The translations under genes were made by a program, and so were the position numbers. Below the pieces are notes generated by a model. That model saw nothing but the letters and a program-made list of their open reading frames with translations, was not told the DNA's origin and made no database searches. Below are positions 42,695 through 52,906 of a stretch of 64,000 nucleotides of DNA, piece by piece. Source of the stretch: Pseudomonadota bacterium (GTDB lineage: Bacteria; Pseudomonadota; Alphaproteobacteria; Rhodobacterales; Rhodobacteraceae); the NCBI GenBank assembly GCA_038533575.1, contig JBCAYL010000001.1:648226-712225 (forward strand). Direction: 5' to 3'. Every line of letters starts with the position of its first letter. Within the stretch, counting starts at the first letter, position 1.

Positions 42695-43456
42695 ATGATG
42701 CGCGCCTTCTCCGAGACATCTTATGTCATCTGCACCACGCCGCGCAGTGGGAGCACGATGCTCTGCGGGCTTTTGCGGTCCACAGGGGTGGCGGGGTGGC
42801 CCGAGTCGCATTTCCATCGGCCCGCCCTCGGGTCCTGGCTCGCAGATCATGGCCTCGCGCAGGAGGATTACGCCAGCGACGCGGCAGCCTGCGAGGCCGT
42901 CTTCGCGGCTGCAATAGAGCGCGGGAAGGCGGGTGGTGACGTGTTCGCCCTGCGCCTCCAGCGGGACAGCTTCCCCTTCTTCTTCGAGACACTCGCGCGC
43001 CTCGTCCCAGATCGGGCGGGTGACGCTGCGCGCTTCGAGCAGCTCTTCGGACAGACGCGTTTCATCCATCTCTTTCGCGGTGACCCGGTCGATCAGGCGA
43101 TCTCGCGCCTGCGTGCGGAGCAGACCGGCCTCTGGCACCGCCGGGCGGATGGGTCCGTGCTCGAACAGGAGGCGCCGACGCTGCCACCTGGCTACGACCG
43201 CGCGGAAATCGAAGCCCATGTGACAGCCATCACCGCGCAGAATGACGCGTGGATGCGCTGGTTCGCCCGGGAAGGGATCATGCCAATCCAAGTACGCTAC
43301 GAGGACCTCGCGGCCGCACCCAAGAAAACCCTGCACGACCTGCTCGCGGCGCTCGGTCTCGATGCCGGGCGCGCCGAAGCCGCGCAGGTTCAGACGGCCC
43401 GGCTCGCGGATGTGACGAACAGGGCGTGGCGGCAGCGCTTTGACGCCGGGCGATAG
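42695..43456 (+). CDS. Stf0-type sulfotransferase
   Basis: 253-residue PAPS-dependent sulfotransferase. The 5'-phosphosulfate loop is YVICTTPRSGSTMLCGLL. The acceptor-side motif resembles Stf0 (GWPESHFHRPALGSWLA), and the 3'-phosphate-binding region is FIHLFRGDPVDQAISRLRAE. IQVRYEDLAAAPKKTLHDLL completes the family pattern. Stf0 enzymes sulfate trehalose in mycobacteria; the acceptor here is unknown. The 186 bases before it hold no clear gene. Confidence 0.85.
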   Translation: MMRAFSETSYVICTTPRSGSTMLCGLLRSTGVAGWPESHFHRPALGSWLADHGLAQEDYASDAAACEAVFAAAIERGKAGGDVFALRLQRDSFPFFFETLARLVPDRAGDAARFEQLFGQTRFIHLFRGDPVDQAISRLRAEQTGLWHRRADGSVLEQEAPTLPPGYDRAEIEAHVTAITAQNDAWMRWFAREGIMPIQVRYEDLAAAPKKTLHDLLAALGLDAGRAEAAQVQTARLADVTNRAWRQRFDAGR

Positions 43457-43479
43457 AGCCCCGCGTCAGATCCCTGGGA

Positions 43480-44730
43480 TCAGCCGATCTGCACGAGCGC
43501 GTGGCGCTTCTTGCCGGCCGAAAGCTTGATCGGGGAGCTCAGGGCCGCGGCGTCGAGCATGAGGCCCGCATCCGTGAGCGGCGCGTCGTCGAGGCGCGCG
43601 CCGTTCTCCGCGATGAGGCGCTTGGCCTCCTTGCCGGATTTCGCAAGGCCCGCGCGGGTGATGAGCTGCACGATGGAGATCCCGTCTCCCACATCGGCGG
43701 CGGAGAGGGTGAGGGTGGGCAGGTCATCGCCCACGCCGCCCTTCTCGAAGACCTCGCGCGCCGTGGCTTCCGCCGCCGCGGCGGCCTCCGCGCCATGGAG
43801 GAGGGTCGTGACCTCGTTCGCCAGCCTGATCTTGGCCGCATTGATTTCCGCGCCGTCCAAGGCACCCAGCCGGTCGCACTCGTCGACGGGAAGCTCGGTG
43901 AAGAGCTTGAGGAAGCGGCCCGTGTCGGCATCGGTCGTGTTGCGCCAGAACTGCCAGAACTCGTAGGGCGAGAGCATGTCGCCGTTGAGCCAGGCCGCGC
44001 CATTCGCCGATTTGCCCATCTTGCGGCCATCCGACGTCGTCAGGAGCGGGGTCGTGAGGCCGAAGATCTCCGTCTCCGCCACGCGGCGGGTGAGGTCGAT
44101 GCCGTTGACGATGTTGCCCCATTGGTCGGAGCCGCCCATCTGCAGGAGGCAGCCGTAGCGGCGATTGAGCTCGAGGAAGTCGTAGGCCTGCAGGATCATG
44201 TAATTGAACTCGAGGAAGCTGAGGCTTTGCTCCCGGTCGAGGCGGCTCTTGACGCTTTCAAAGCTCAGCATCCGGTTCACCGAGAAATGCCGCCCGATAT
44301 CGCGCAGGAAGTCGAGGTAATTGAGCCCGTCGAGCCATTCGGCGTTGTTGAGCATCAAAGCATCGCTCTCACCATCGCCATACGTGATGAGCTTGGCGAA
44401 GACCTGCTTCATGCCCGCGATGTTGGCGTCGATCTGCTCGGGGCCGAGGAGCGGGCGTTCGTCGGAGCGGAAGCTCGGATCGCCCACTTTTGTCGTCCCG
44501 CCGCCCATGAGCGTGATGGGCTTGTGGCCGGTCTTCTGGAGCCAGCGCAGCACCATGATGTTCATCAGGTGCCCCACATGGAGCGACTGCGCCGTGGCGT
44601 CGTAGCCAATATAGGCCGGCACCGTCCCCGCCACCATTGCCTCGTCGAGCGTCTGCATGTCCGTGCAATCCGCCAGGAAACCCCGCTCGACCATGACCGA
44701 GAGGAATTCCGATTTCGGGTGATACGTCAT
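43480..44730 (-). CDS. tyrS: Tyrosyl-tRNA synthetase
   Basis: 416-residue class I synthetase charging tRNA-Tyr. The HIGH-type motif is [20 protein letters not shown] and the KMSKS-type loop is [35 protein letters not shown] and [18 protein letters not shown] are family-specific. The C-terminal S4 RNA-binding domain ([20 protein letters not shown]) is present, giving the long eubacterial form. Divergent from anmK. Confidence 0.97.
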   Translation of the reverse strand: MTYHPKSEFLSVMVERGFLADCTDMQTLDEAMVAGTVPAYIGYDATAQSLHVGHLMNIMVLRWLQKTGHKPITLMGGGTTKVGDPSFRSDERPLLGPEQIDANIAGMKQVFAKLITYGDGESDALMLNNAEWLDGLNYLDFLRDIGRHFSVNRMLSFESVKSRLDREQSLSFLEFNYMILQAYDFLELNRRYGCLLQMGGSDQWGNIVNGIDLTRRVAETEIFGLTTPLLTTSDGRKMGKSANGAAWLNGDMLSPYEFWQFWRNTTDADTGRFLKLFTELPVDECDRLGALDGAEINAAKIRLANEVTTLLHGAEAAAAAEATAREVFEKGGVGDDLPTLTLSAADVGDGISIVQLITRAGLAKSGKEAKRLIAENGARLDDAPLTDAGLMLDAAALSSPIKLSAGKKRHALVQIG

Positions 44731-44799
44731 TTGCCTTGCTCCGCGGGGTGCTGCGCGGCATGGCTATAAGAAAGATCAAGGGGCAGGGGAAGTGGTGGC

Positions 44800-45864
44800 G
44801 TGCGCGTGATAGGGACGATGTCTGGGACCTCGCTCGACGGGGTGGACGCAGCGGTGCTCGAGACCGACGGCGTGGATATCCAGGGCTTCGGGCCCACCGC
44901 CTTCCGGCCCTATGCCGAGGACGAGCGCGCGGTCCTGCGCGCGGCGCTGGGCTCCTGGCGGGCCGATGATGCGGCGGCGCTCGTGGAGGCCGCCCACGAG
45001 GAGCTTCTGCACGATTTCGAGGCGCCCGATCTCGTGGGCTTTCACGGCCAGACTCTCGCCCATGACCCCGGCGGGCACGGCACCTACCAGGCCGGTGATG
45101 GCGCTCAGCTCGCCGATACGCTGGGCTGGCCCGTGGCGTGGGATTTCCGCACGGCGGATGTGCAGATGGGCGGGCAGGGCGCGCCGCTCGCGCCCTTCTA
45201 TCACTGGGCTTGCGCGCGCTGGGCAGGCTGCGAGCGCCCGGTGGCCTTCCTCAATCTCGGCGGCGTGGGCAATCTCACCTGGGTGGATCCAGCGAGCGAT
45301 GTGCCCGAGGCGCCGGGCGTGCTTCTGGCTTTCGATACCGGGCCCGCGAACGCGCCGCTCGATGACCTCCTGCGCGCGCGGCGCGGCGCGGCGCGGGACG
45401 AGGGCGGGACGCTCGCGCGGGAGGGCGAGGTCGACATGGCGCTGATCGAACGCTTCCTCGGGCATCCGTATTTCTCCAAGGTGCCGCCAAAATCGCTCGA
45501 CCGGGATGCCTTCGCAACGGCGCTCGATGTCTCCGGGCTAGGCGACGCCGACGCCGCGGCCACGCTTACGGCGGCGGTGGCGGCGAGTGTGAGCGTGGGG
45601 CTTGAGGCCTGCCCCTCCGTGCCCGAGCGCGTCTTCGTCACCGGCGGCGGTCGCCATAACGCGACGATGATGGAGATGATCGCGGCGGGGGCAGATTGTC
45701 CCGTCCTGCCGGTCGAAGAGATCGAGCTCGATGGCGACATGCTCGAGGCGCAGGCCTTCGCCTATCTCGCCGCGCGGGTGGCGCAGGGGATGCCGACGAC
45801 CTGCCCGGGCACGACCGGGGTGATGGCCGTGGTGGGCGGCGGGATCGTCTCACGGCCCGCGTGA
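44800..45864 (+). CDS. anmK: Anhydro-N-acetylmuramic acid kinase
   Basis: 354-residue cell-wall recycling enzyme that converts 1,6-anhydroMurNAc to MurNAc-6-phosphate with ATP. Signatures are [20 protein letters not shown] at the N-terminus, [36 protein letters not shown] and [20 protein letters not shown]. Start is GTG 44800, directly before the conserved core. The enzyme links peptidoglycan turnover by lytic transglycosylases to recycling. Confidence 0.95.
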   Translation: MRVIGTMSGTSLDGVDAAVLETDGVDIQGFGPTAFRPYAEDERAVLRAALGSWRADDAAALVEAAHEELLHDFEAPDLVGFHGQTLAHDPGGHGTYQAGDGAQLADTLGWPVAWDFRTADVQMGGQGAPLAPFYHWACARWAGCERPVAFLNLGGVGNLTWVDPASDVPEAPGVLLAFDTGPANAPLDDLLRARRGAARDEGGTLAREGEVDMALIERFLGHPYFSKVPPKSLDRDAFATALDVSGLGDADAAATLTAAVAASVSVGLEACPSVPERVFVTGGGRHNATMMEMIAAGADCPVLPVEEIELDGDMLEAQAFAYLAARVAQGMPTTCPGTTGVMAVVGGGIVSRPA

Positions 45865-45942
45865 TCCGGTGGGACGAACGCTCTTGCTGCGCAATTCGCC
45901 CAAGCAAAATCCCGGCCGCCGTCCCTTGGACCGCGCTCCGCC

Positions 45943-46419
45943 TTAGGTGCTACGCAGGATGTCGAAGCCCTCGGGCGCGAGCTCGAACCCTTCGAACTGG
46001 AAGCCGGGCGACACGGTGCAGCCCACGAGCGTGTAAGCGCCCGTGGTGCGCGCCGCCTGCCAATGCCCCTTCGGCACGACGATCTGAGGTGTTTCGCCCG
46101 CGCTGAGATCGGGGCCGAGCTGGTGATCGCGGGCCGGGCCCGCCTCGCTCGCGGCCATCGACAGGATAAGCGGCGCGCCCGCGTAGAAGTGCCAGATCTC
46201 GGCGGCGTCCACGCGGTGCCAGTGGCTCGCCTCCCCGTCGCGCAGGAGGAAATAGATGCACGTCCCAGACGCGCGGCCCGCGCCGCCGGTCTCGCGCCAG
46301 GTCTCCTTGTACCAGCCGCCCTCGGGATGGGGCGCGAGCTCCAGCCGGGAGATGATCTGCTCGGGTGTCATGGTCGCTGTCAGTCCGGTGCGGACGGCGG
46401 AGATATCATGCGGGGTCAT
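45943..46419 (-). CDS. Cupin domain protein (DUF985 family)
   Basis: 158-residue cupin-fold protein. The metal/ligand-binding region is GEASHWHRVDAAEIWHFYAG and the second cupin strand set is IVVPKGHWQAARTTGAYTLV, ending VSPGFQFEGFELAPEGFDIL. LAPHPEGGWYKETWRETGG is the family opening. Function uncharacterised; some relatives bind sugars. ATG 46419 overlaps the HAD gene stop as ATGA; a second ATG lies 16 residues downstream. Confidence 0.85.
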   Translation of the reverse strand: MTPHDISAVRTGLTATMTPEQIISRLELAPHPEGGWYKETWRETGGAGRASGTCIYFLLRDGEASHWHRVDAAEIWHFYAGAPLILSMAASEAGPARDHQLGPDLSAGETPQIVVPKGHWQAARTTGAYTLVGCTVSPGFQFEGFELAPEGFDILRST

Positions 46420-47096
46420 GGAAGGGCCTCGGCGAGTGCTTCGAAATCTGCTGCGCAGATGTCCCATTCCGCGCTTGGTTCAAGGTCGGTTGTCTGGTCC
46501 GGCCCGTGCTCCCGGGGGCGGGGCACGAAGGCCGTGGCGAGGCCCGCCGCGCGCGCGGCGGCGAGATCGTCGTTGTGGGCTGCCACCATCATCACCCGGG
46601 CCGGCGGAAGGTGCAGCGCCTCGCAGGCCGCCTGATACACGAGCCGGGCCGGTTTGTAAGCCCGGGCGATCTCGGCCCCGAGGATGCAATCCCAGGGCAG
46701 GCCGGCGTAGCGGGCGAGCCGCGTCATGAGCGCGATGGAGCCATTGGAGCAGGGCGCGATGATGCGGCGCGCGCGGATCCGCTCGAGGCCCGGGATGACG
46801 TCCGGCCACGGATCGAGCTTCTCCCAGGCGCTGGTCAGGTCCGGCGGCGCGCTGACACCGAAGCGCGCCGCCACACGCGCGAGGTTCTCGGCATGGAGCG
46901 TATCAAGGCGCACGTAGCCCCGCGCGCCGGACCGGATCTGCTCCATCGCGGGCTGGTATTCCCCGCGCCAGGCATCGGCAAAAGCCGCCCCGTCGACGTC
47001 GAGGACGGCCGCGACCTCGCGCGCGACTGCGCTCCGCCAGTCGACACAGGTCCCGAAGACGTCGAATATGAGGGCACTGGGAGAATGTCGGGTCAT
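46416..47096 (-). CDS. Haloacid dehalogenase, type II
   Basis: 226-residue HAD hydrolase similar to (S)-2-haloacid dehalogenases. Motif I carries the nucleophile Asp in ALIFDVFGTCVDWRSAV (Asp11). Motif II Ser is in PCSNGSIALM, motif III Lys in AEIARAYKPARLVYQAACEA, and motif IV in VMMVAAHNDDLAAARAAG. The substrate could be a haloacid or another small acid. It is translationally coupled to the downstream cupin and divergent from the DAO-type oxidoreductase. Confidence 0.88.
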   Translation of the reverse strand: MTRHSPSALIFDVFGTCVDWRSAVAREVAAVLDVDGAAFADAWRGEYQPAMEQIRSGARGYVRLDTLHAENLARVAARFGVSAPPDLTSAWEKLDPWPDVIPGLERIRARRIIAPCSNGSIALMTRLARYAGLPWDCILGAEIARAYKPARLVYQAACEALHLPPARVMMVAAHNDDLAAARAAGLATAFVPRPREHGPDQTTDLEPSAEWDICAADFEALAEALP

Positions 47097-47134
47097 CGGG
47101 TGAGTATGAGACCCCTGGGGAAGATGGGGAAGTC

Positions 47135-48196
47135 ATGGCGAGAATTCTGATCGTGGGCGCGGGGCTCGTGGGAGCCGCGCTGGCCGAACGTTTGGCCGGT
47201 GCGGGGCAGGAGGTGATCGTGGTGGCCGAGGGGCCGGGCCCGGCGACCGAGGCCTCCTTCGGTTGGATCAACGCGAGCACGACCCGGGACCCGGCCTATT
47301 TCGCGCTGCGCGCCGCGGGAATGGCCGCCTGGGCCCGGCGCGCGCAGGATCTCGGGGCCGCCGCGCCGCGCTGGTGCGGTGCCTTGAGCCTCGACGTGCC
47401 GGGCGATGCCGCGCCGCTCCTCGCGCTGGGCTACGAGGTTGCACGGCTGGAAGAGGCGGAGGTCGCGGCGCGCGAGCCGGCTCTTTTCCCGCGCGGACCG
47501 GCCCTCTGCTTCGCCACTGAGGGATATCTGGAGACCGGCCCTGCCGCGCGCGCGCTCCTCGACCGCGCCGTGGCGCGAGGGGCCAAGGTCCTCCTCGGCC
47601 AGCGGGTCCTCTCCGTCCTCGCCGGGGACGGTGCCGCCGTGGGCGTGGAGACAGAGGCGGGCCTCCTCCTGGCCGATCACACCGTGCTCGCCGCGGGGAC
47701 GGGCGCGCCCGATCTGCTGGCACCGCTCGGCCTCAGGCTGCCTTTGCGCCCCCGGCCGGGCGATCTCCTCGTGACCGCGCCCGCCCCCGCCATGCTGCGC
47801 CATGTGCTCGTGACTCCCGAGCGGGAAATCCGGCAGGACGCTTCGGGCCGCTTCCTCGTGCCGTCCTCCCCGCCGGCCGCGCCGGAAGGACGTATCACAG
47901 GCCTCGCGCGCGCTTTCGACATGGACGAGATCGCCGGGGCCTCGCTGGCCGTCCTGCGCAAGCATCTGCCCGTGAAGGATCTGGGCTACGAGCGTATCTT
48001 GCGCGCCGCGCGCCCGGTCCCGCGGGACGGCTTCCCCGTCATCGGGGCCACAGGTATCGCGGGGCTCTCCCTCTCGGTGATGCATTCCGGTGCAACGCTC
48101 GCCGCCGTCGCCGCCGAGCTTCTGGCAGACGAGCTCACGACAGGCACGGGGCACGATCTGCTCGCGCCCTACCGCCTCGCGCGGTTCCAGGCCTGA
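47135..48196 (+). CDS. DAO-type FAD-dependent oxidoreductase
   Basis: 353 residues. The N-terminal Rossmann motif ILIVGAGLVGAALAERLAGA binds FAD. SFGWINASTTRDPAYFALRA and the late DGFPVIGATGIAGLSLSVMH (DAO C-terminal loop) place it with D-amino acid or glycine oxidase-like enzymes. The substrate cannot be inferred from context. Convergent with eno; a 29-bp dispersed repeat lies in the 103-base gap between them. Confidence 0.85.
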   Translation: MARILIVGAGLVGAALAERLAGAGQEVIVVAEGPGPATEASFGWINASTTRDPAYFALRAAGMAAWARRAQDLGAAAPRWCGALSLDVPGDAAPLLALGYEVARLEEAEVAAREPALFPRGPALCFATEGYLETGPAARALLDRAVARGAKVLLGQRVLSVLAGDGAAVGVETEAGLLLADHTVLAAGTGAPDLLAPLGLRLPLRPRPGDLLVTAPAPAMLRHVLVTPEREIRQDASGRFLVPSSPPAAPEGRITGLARAFDMDEIAGASLAVLRKHLPVKDLGYERILRAARPVPRDGFPVIGATGIAGLSLSVMHSGATLAAVAAELLADELTTGTGHDLLAPYRLARFQA

Positions 48197-48236
48197 CGCC
48201 CGCCGCGAACCCCGAAACCGTGCGCATGGCCCCGCA

Positions 48237-48265
48237 TCTTTGTGCCCCGTACCTCCGCCGGAGGC
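48237..48265 (-). repeat. 29-bp dispersed intergenic repeat, copy 2
   Basis: Exact partner of 2745-2773, here 35 bases after the eno stop and in the same orientation relative to the gene before it. The first 14 bases are self-complementary, so the transcript could fold into a small hairpin. Confidence 0.8.
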
Positions 48266-48299
48266 CGTCCCGGCACGCGCCTCCGCCGTGGACCTCCGC

Positions 48300-49610
<1,311 letters not shown>

Positions 49611-49643
49611 TTAACAGGCCCGGGCGCAGGTTTCAAAGGAGGC

Positions 49644-50516
49644 TCACGCCGCGCGTCGCTTGAGCCGGGCTTCGCGCGCCAGCGTGTAGAGGCCCGAGGC
49701 CACGACGATGGCCGCGCCCGTGAGCGTGAGCGCGTCGGGCCGCTCGGCGAAGAAGATCACCCCGATCACGAGCGCGAAGACGAGGCGGGTGTAGCGGAAG
49801 GGCGTGACCACCGAGATCTCGCCGATCCGCGTGGCCTGCACGATGGCATAGTAGGCCAGAAGCCCCACGACCACGGCCGCGAGCGCGCGCGGCAGCGTTT
49901 GGGTGTCGAGCGCGGCGGTGCCCACGCCGTCAAAGGCCATCAGCAGAAGCCCCGCGGGGATGATGGAGAGAAAGCCCAGCCAGGCGAGCTGGATCGATGG
50001 CGTGGCCGGCGGCACGCGGCGCACGGCGATGTCCCGGCCCGCAAGGCCCAGCGTGCCGAGGATCGCGAGGATGGCGGCGGGCTCGAAGGCATCTGTCCCG
50101 GGCCGGAGGATGAGCAGGACGCCCACGAGGCCCACGAGGATCGCCGTCCAGCGGCGCCAGCCCACGGCCTCGCCCAGAAAGAGCGCGGCCCCGAGCGTCA
50201 CGAGGAGCGGCGCCGCCTGCAGGATCGCCGAGGCCAGCGAGAGCGGAATGAGCGCGAGGGCCGAGACGAAGCAGAGCGTGCCCAGCATCTCCATAAGACA
50301 GCGCGCGAGGATGGCGGGATGCGCCAGCGCGCGGGAAAGGAGCGGCAGCCCCTGCGCGCGCGCCATGACCGCGAAGACAGGCGCGCCGAGGGCGCCGATG
50401 AAAAGGATGACCTGCCCGGGCGGCCAGGAGGCCGAGAGCGCCTTGATCAGCGCATCCTCGGCGGCAAAGCCCGCCATGGCGAGCGTCATGAGGAACGCGC
50501 CGCGCAGATTGTCCAT
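49644..50516 (-). CDS. DMT superfamily (EamA) transporter
   Basis: 290-residue inner-membrane protein with about ten hydrophobic helices in two EamA repeats: for example LGTLCFVSALALIPLSLASA in the first and VVVGLLAYYAIVQATRIGEI with FALVIGVIFFAERPDALTLT in the second. Substrate unknown; EamA members export metabolites or amino acids. It follows eno upstream on the same strand with a 66-base gap. Confidence 0.88.
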   Translation of the reverse strand: MDNLRGAFLMTLAMAGFAAEDALIKALSASWPPGQVILFIGALGAPVFAVMARAQGLPLLSRALAHPAILARCLMEMLGTLCFVSALALIPLSLASAILQAAPLLVTLGAALFLGEAVGWRRWTAILVGLVGVLLILRPGTDAFEPAAILAILGTLGLAGRDIAVRRVPPATPSIQLAWLGFLSIIPAGLLLMAFDGVGTAALDTQTLPRALAAVVVGLLAYYAIVQATRIGEISVVTPFRYTRLVFALVIGVIFFAERPDALTLTGAAIVVASGLYTLAREARLKRRAA

Positions 50517-50723
50517 GGTCTTGCTCCGGATCAGGTCGGGTGCGGAAAAGCGCGCGCCGCGCAGGCCCCCGCCCGAGGACCCTTAGGCCGCGCGCGGGGC
50601 GGGGTCCATCGCCGATCGGGTGCGTGGCGCCATGCGGCTGGCGGGACGGGGACTGTGGCGGCGGATGGCTCGACCCGCCTCACCGCCAAAACGGCTGCTC
50701 TGGTATACGGGTCGGTGGGTGGG

Positions 50724-50788
50724 CGTCTTTCGAGCACGGGCAACGGCCCGCGCGCAGGAACAGCGCCGCCCGCGACCCACGAAAGACG
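50724..50788. other. Long-range inverted repeat after the NYN gene
   Basis: 9-base arms cgtctttcg (50724-50732) and cgaaagacg (50780-50788) enclose 47 GC-rich bases, ending one base before the NYN gene's stop. No T tract. The rest of the 273-base gap (50517-50789) holds no gene I can support. Confidence 0.4.
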
Positions 50789-50789
50789 A

Positions 50790-51509
50790 TCACTCGCGCA
50801 GGCGGATCATCAGGTGATTGGCTTCCTTGCGCGTCTCGAGGCTCTTGATGTCGCCCACGAGGGTGGAGAGCTTGCGGTAGCCGTAGGTGCGGGTGTCGAA
50901 ATCGGGCCGCTCGGCCTGGATCGTCTGCCCGATGAGGCCGAGCGAGTACCATTCCCCGTCATGGTCGAGCCGGTCCATGGCCGCCTCGATGAGCGGGAGC
51001 GCGTCGGCAGCGGCCTTGCCGCCCTTGCGGGGCGTGGCCTTGGCGCCGGCCTCGGGCTCGGCGATGTTCTCGAGGAAGATGAAGCGGTTGCATACGGTGA
51101 TCAGCGCCTCTGGCGTCTTCGCCTCGCCGATCCCGATGACCATGAGCCCGTCTTCCCGGAGCCGGTTGGCCAGCGCCGTGAAGTCGCTGTCGGAGCTCAC
51201 CAGCACGAAGCCGTCGAAGCGGCGGGTGTGCAGGATGTCCATGGCATCGATGACGAGGCCGATATCGGAGGCGTTCTTGCCCTGCGTGTTGGCCGTCTCC
51301 TGGTGCGCGTTGAGCCCCAGCGAGCGGATCCGGCTCGACCAACTCTTCAGCTGACCCGAGGACCAGTCGCCATAGACCCGGCGCAGCGCGGGTTCCCCGA
51401 TGGAGGAGATCTCCTTCAGGATCGCCTCGGCGTGGCGCGCAGGGACGTTGTCGGCGTCGATCAGCACGGCCAGGAGGGGGCGGTCGCGGGTCTGCCCGGT
51501 CTCAGCCAT
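50790..51509 (-). CDS. NYN domain RNase-like protein with OST-HTH (LOTUS) domain
   Basis: 239 residues. The N-terminal PIN-like NYN domain has metal-site acidic residues in LAVLIDADNVPARHAEAILK, NASDIGLVIDAMDI and FVLVSSDSDFTALANRLRED. The C-terminal OST-HTH/LOTUS domain spans about residues 165-230 (LPLIEAAMDRLDHDGEWYSL, IGQTIQAERPDFDTRTYGYR). Such proteins are thought to cleave or bind RNA. Its ATG overlaps the 3' end of the Fur-family gene by eight bases, so the two are co-translated. Confidence 0.88.
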   Translation of the reverse strand: MAETGQTRDRPLLAVLIDADNVPARHAEAILKEISSIGEPALRRVYGDWSSGQLKSWSSRIRSLGLNAHQETANTQGKNASDIGLVIDAMDILHTRRFDGFVLVSSDSDFTALANRLREDGLMVIGIGEAKTPEALITVCNRFIFLENIAEPEAGAKATPRKGGKAAADALPLIEAAMDRLDHDGEWYSLGLIGQTIQAERPDFDTRTYGYRKLSTLVGDIKSLETRKEANHLMIRLRE

Positions 51510-51915
51510 TCTTGCGCTTCCTTCCATAGAGCTCGAGCCGGTGGCCCTTGAGCTCGAAGCCGAGCCGCTCGGCGATGCGCTCCTGTAGCGCCTCGATCTC
51601 GGGATCGACGAATTCAATCACCTCGCCAGTGGTTATGTCGATGAGGTGGTCGTGGTGATCCCGGTCGGCATCTTCGTAGCGGGAGCGCCCGTCGCCGAAT
51701 TCGTGGCGCTCGAGGATGCCAGCCTCCTCGAAGAGCTTCACCGTCCGGTAGACGGTGGCGAGCGAAATGCCCGCATCGACGGCCGAGGCGCGGTTGTAGA
51801 GCTCTTCCACGTCGGGGTGATCGTCAGCCGCCTCGAGCACCATGGCGATGGTGCGCCGTTGGCCGGTCATGCGCAGGCCCTTGGCCTCGCAGCGTTCGAT
51901 GATCGTGTCCGACAT
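51502..51915 (-). CDS. fur: Fur family metalloregulator (Fur/Mur)
   Basis: 137-residue winged-helix repressor. DNA-binding region: LRMTGQRRTIAMVLEAADDH, DAGISLATVYRTVKLFEEAG. Metal site: DRDHHDHLIDITTGEVIEFV with further ligands downstream. It has only one Cys (residue 9) and so lacks the two CxxC structural zinc motifs of E. coli-type Fur, as usual in alphaproteobacteria. In Rhodobacterales this type can act as the manganese regulator Mur, so fur versus mur is open. Divergent from the second DMT transporter. Confidence 0.85.
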   Translation of the reverse strand: MSDTIIERCEAKGLRMTGQRRTIAMVLEAADDHPDVEELYNRASAVDAGISLATVYRTVKLFEEAGILERHEFGDGRSRYEDADRDHHDHLIDITTGEVIEFVDPEIEALQERIAERLGFELKGHRLELYGRKRKNG

Positions 51916-51997
51916 ATGCGCCTCTCGTCCCGTGCCGGGCATACTCCTCCGCCTCGCCAGCCTCAACCGTTGACATCGCACGCCCCCGCGGTCAGCG

Positions 51998-52906
51998 ATG
52001 CGGATCATGGCTCCCAAGGATCACCTCGACACGTTCGGCACCGTCTCTCTGGTGGCGTTCGCGCTCCTACTCGCGTTCAACCAGGTGGTGATCGCGGTGG
52101 GCGGGGATGGCTGGCAGCCCGTCTTCATGGCCGCGTTGCGTTCCCTCGGCGGGGCGATCGTGCTTTATGGCTGGCTGCGCTTTCGCGGCATCGCCTTCGG
52201 GCTCAGCCGGGAAATGTGGCCCACTGCGGCCCTCATGGGCGCCATCTTCGGGCTCGAGTTCATCTTTCTCTTTACTGCGCTCGACCTGACGACGGTGAGC
52301 CGGGCCAGCGTGATCTTCTACGCCATGCCGGTCTGGGCCGCGCTCGGCGCGCGGATCTTTCTGGGCGAGAGCGTGGGGCCGGTGAAGCTCGCAGGGCTTG
52401 CCGTGGCCTTCGCGGGCATGGCCTGGGCCATCCTCGACGGGCAAGGCGTGGCGGGGGGCTCGCTCGCGGGCGATCTCTGCGCGGTGGCGGCCTCCATCGG
52501 CTGGGCCGCGATCCTTCTTGTCGTGAAGGGCAGCAATGTAAAGGACTTGCGCGCCGAAGTTCAGATTTTCTGGCAGGTCCTGCTCTCGATCCCGGTGCTC
52601 TTTATCGGGGCGCTCTTCTTTGGGCCGTTGGTGCGAGAACTGGCGCCGATCCACTATGCCGCGCTCGCCTTCCAGATCCTTGCCGTCGTGAGCTTCGGCT
52701 TTCTCTTCTGGTTCTGGCTGATCAAAATCTACCCGGCTGCGTCGGTGGCATCCTTCAGCTTTTTATCGCCGGTTTTCAGCGTATTGCTGGGCGCGCTTCT
52801 TCTGGGTGAGCAGGTGGGGCCGAGCCTTCTGGGCGCACTAGCGCTCGTGACGCTCGGGCTCGTGCTGATCAACCGCCGCCCGCGTCAAGTGCCGCAGAAA
52901 GTCTGA
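51998..52906 (+). CDS. DMT superfamily (EamA) transporter
   Basis: 302-residue membrane protein with ten predicted TM helices in two EamA repeats: LVAFALLLAFNQVVIAVGGD, MGAIFGLEFIFLFTALDLTT, then FQILAVVSFGFLFWFWLIKI and FSFLSPVFSVLLGALLLGEQ. It is divergent from the Fur-family gene across 82 bases, so metal or iron control is possible but not shown. The ATG at 52007 is an alternative start. Convergent with selO, with 22 bases of overlap. Confidence 0.88.
   Translation: MRIMAPKDHLDTFGTVSLVAFALLLAFNQVVIAVGGDGWQPVFMAALRSLGGAIVLYGWLRFRGIAFGLSREMWPTAALMGAIFGLEFIFLFTALDLTTVSRASVIFYAMPVWAALGARIFLGESVGPVKLAGLAVAFAGMAWAILDGQGVAGGSLAGDLCAVAASIGWAAILLVVKGSNVKDLRAEVQIFWQVLLSIPVLFIGALFFGPLVRELAPIHYAALAFQILAVVSFGFLFWFWLIKIYPAASVASFSFLSPVFSVLLGALLLGEQVGPSLLGALALVTLGLVLINRRPRQVPQKV

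Noticed and set aside
50632-50817. Small open frame in the gap between the DMT and NYN genes
   Set aside because: Arg-rich translation, no ribosome site, 3' part overlaps the NYN gene antisense.
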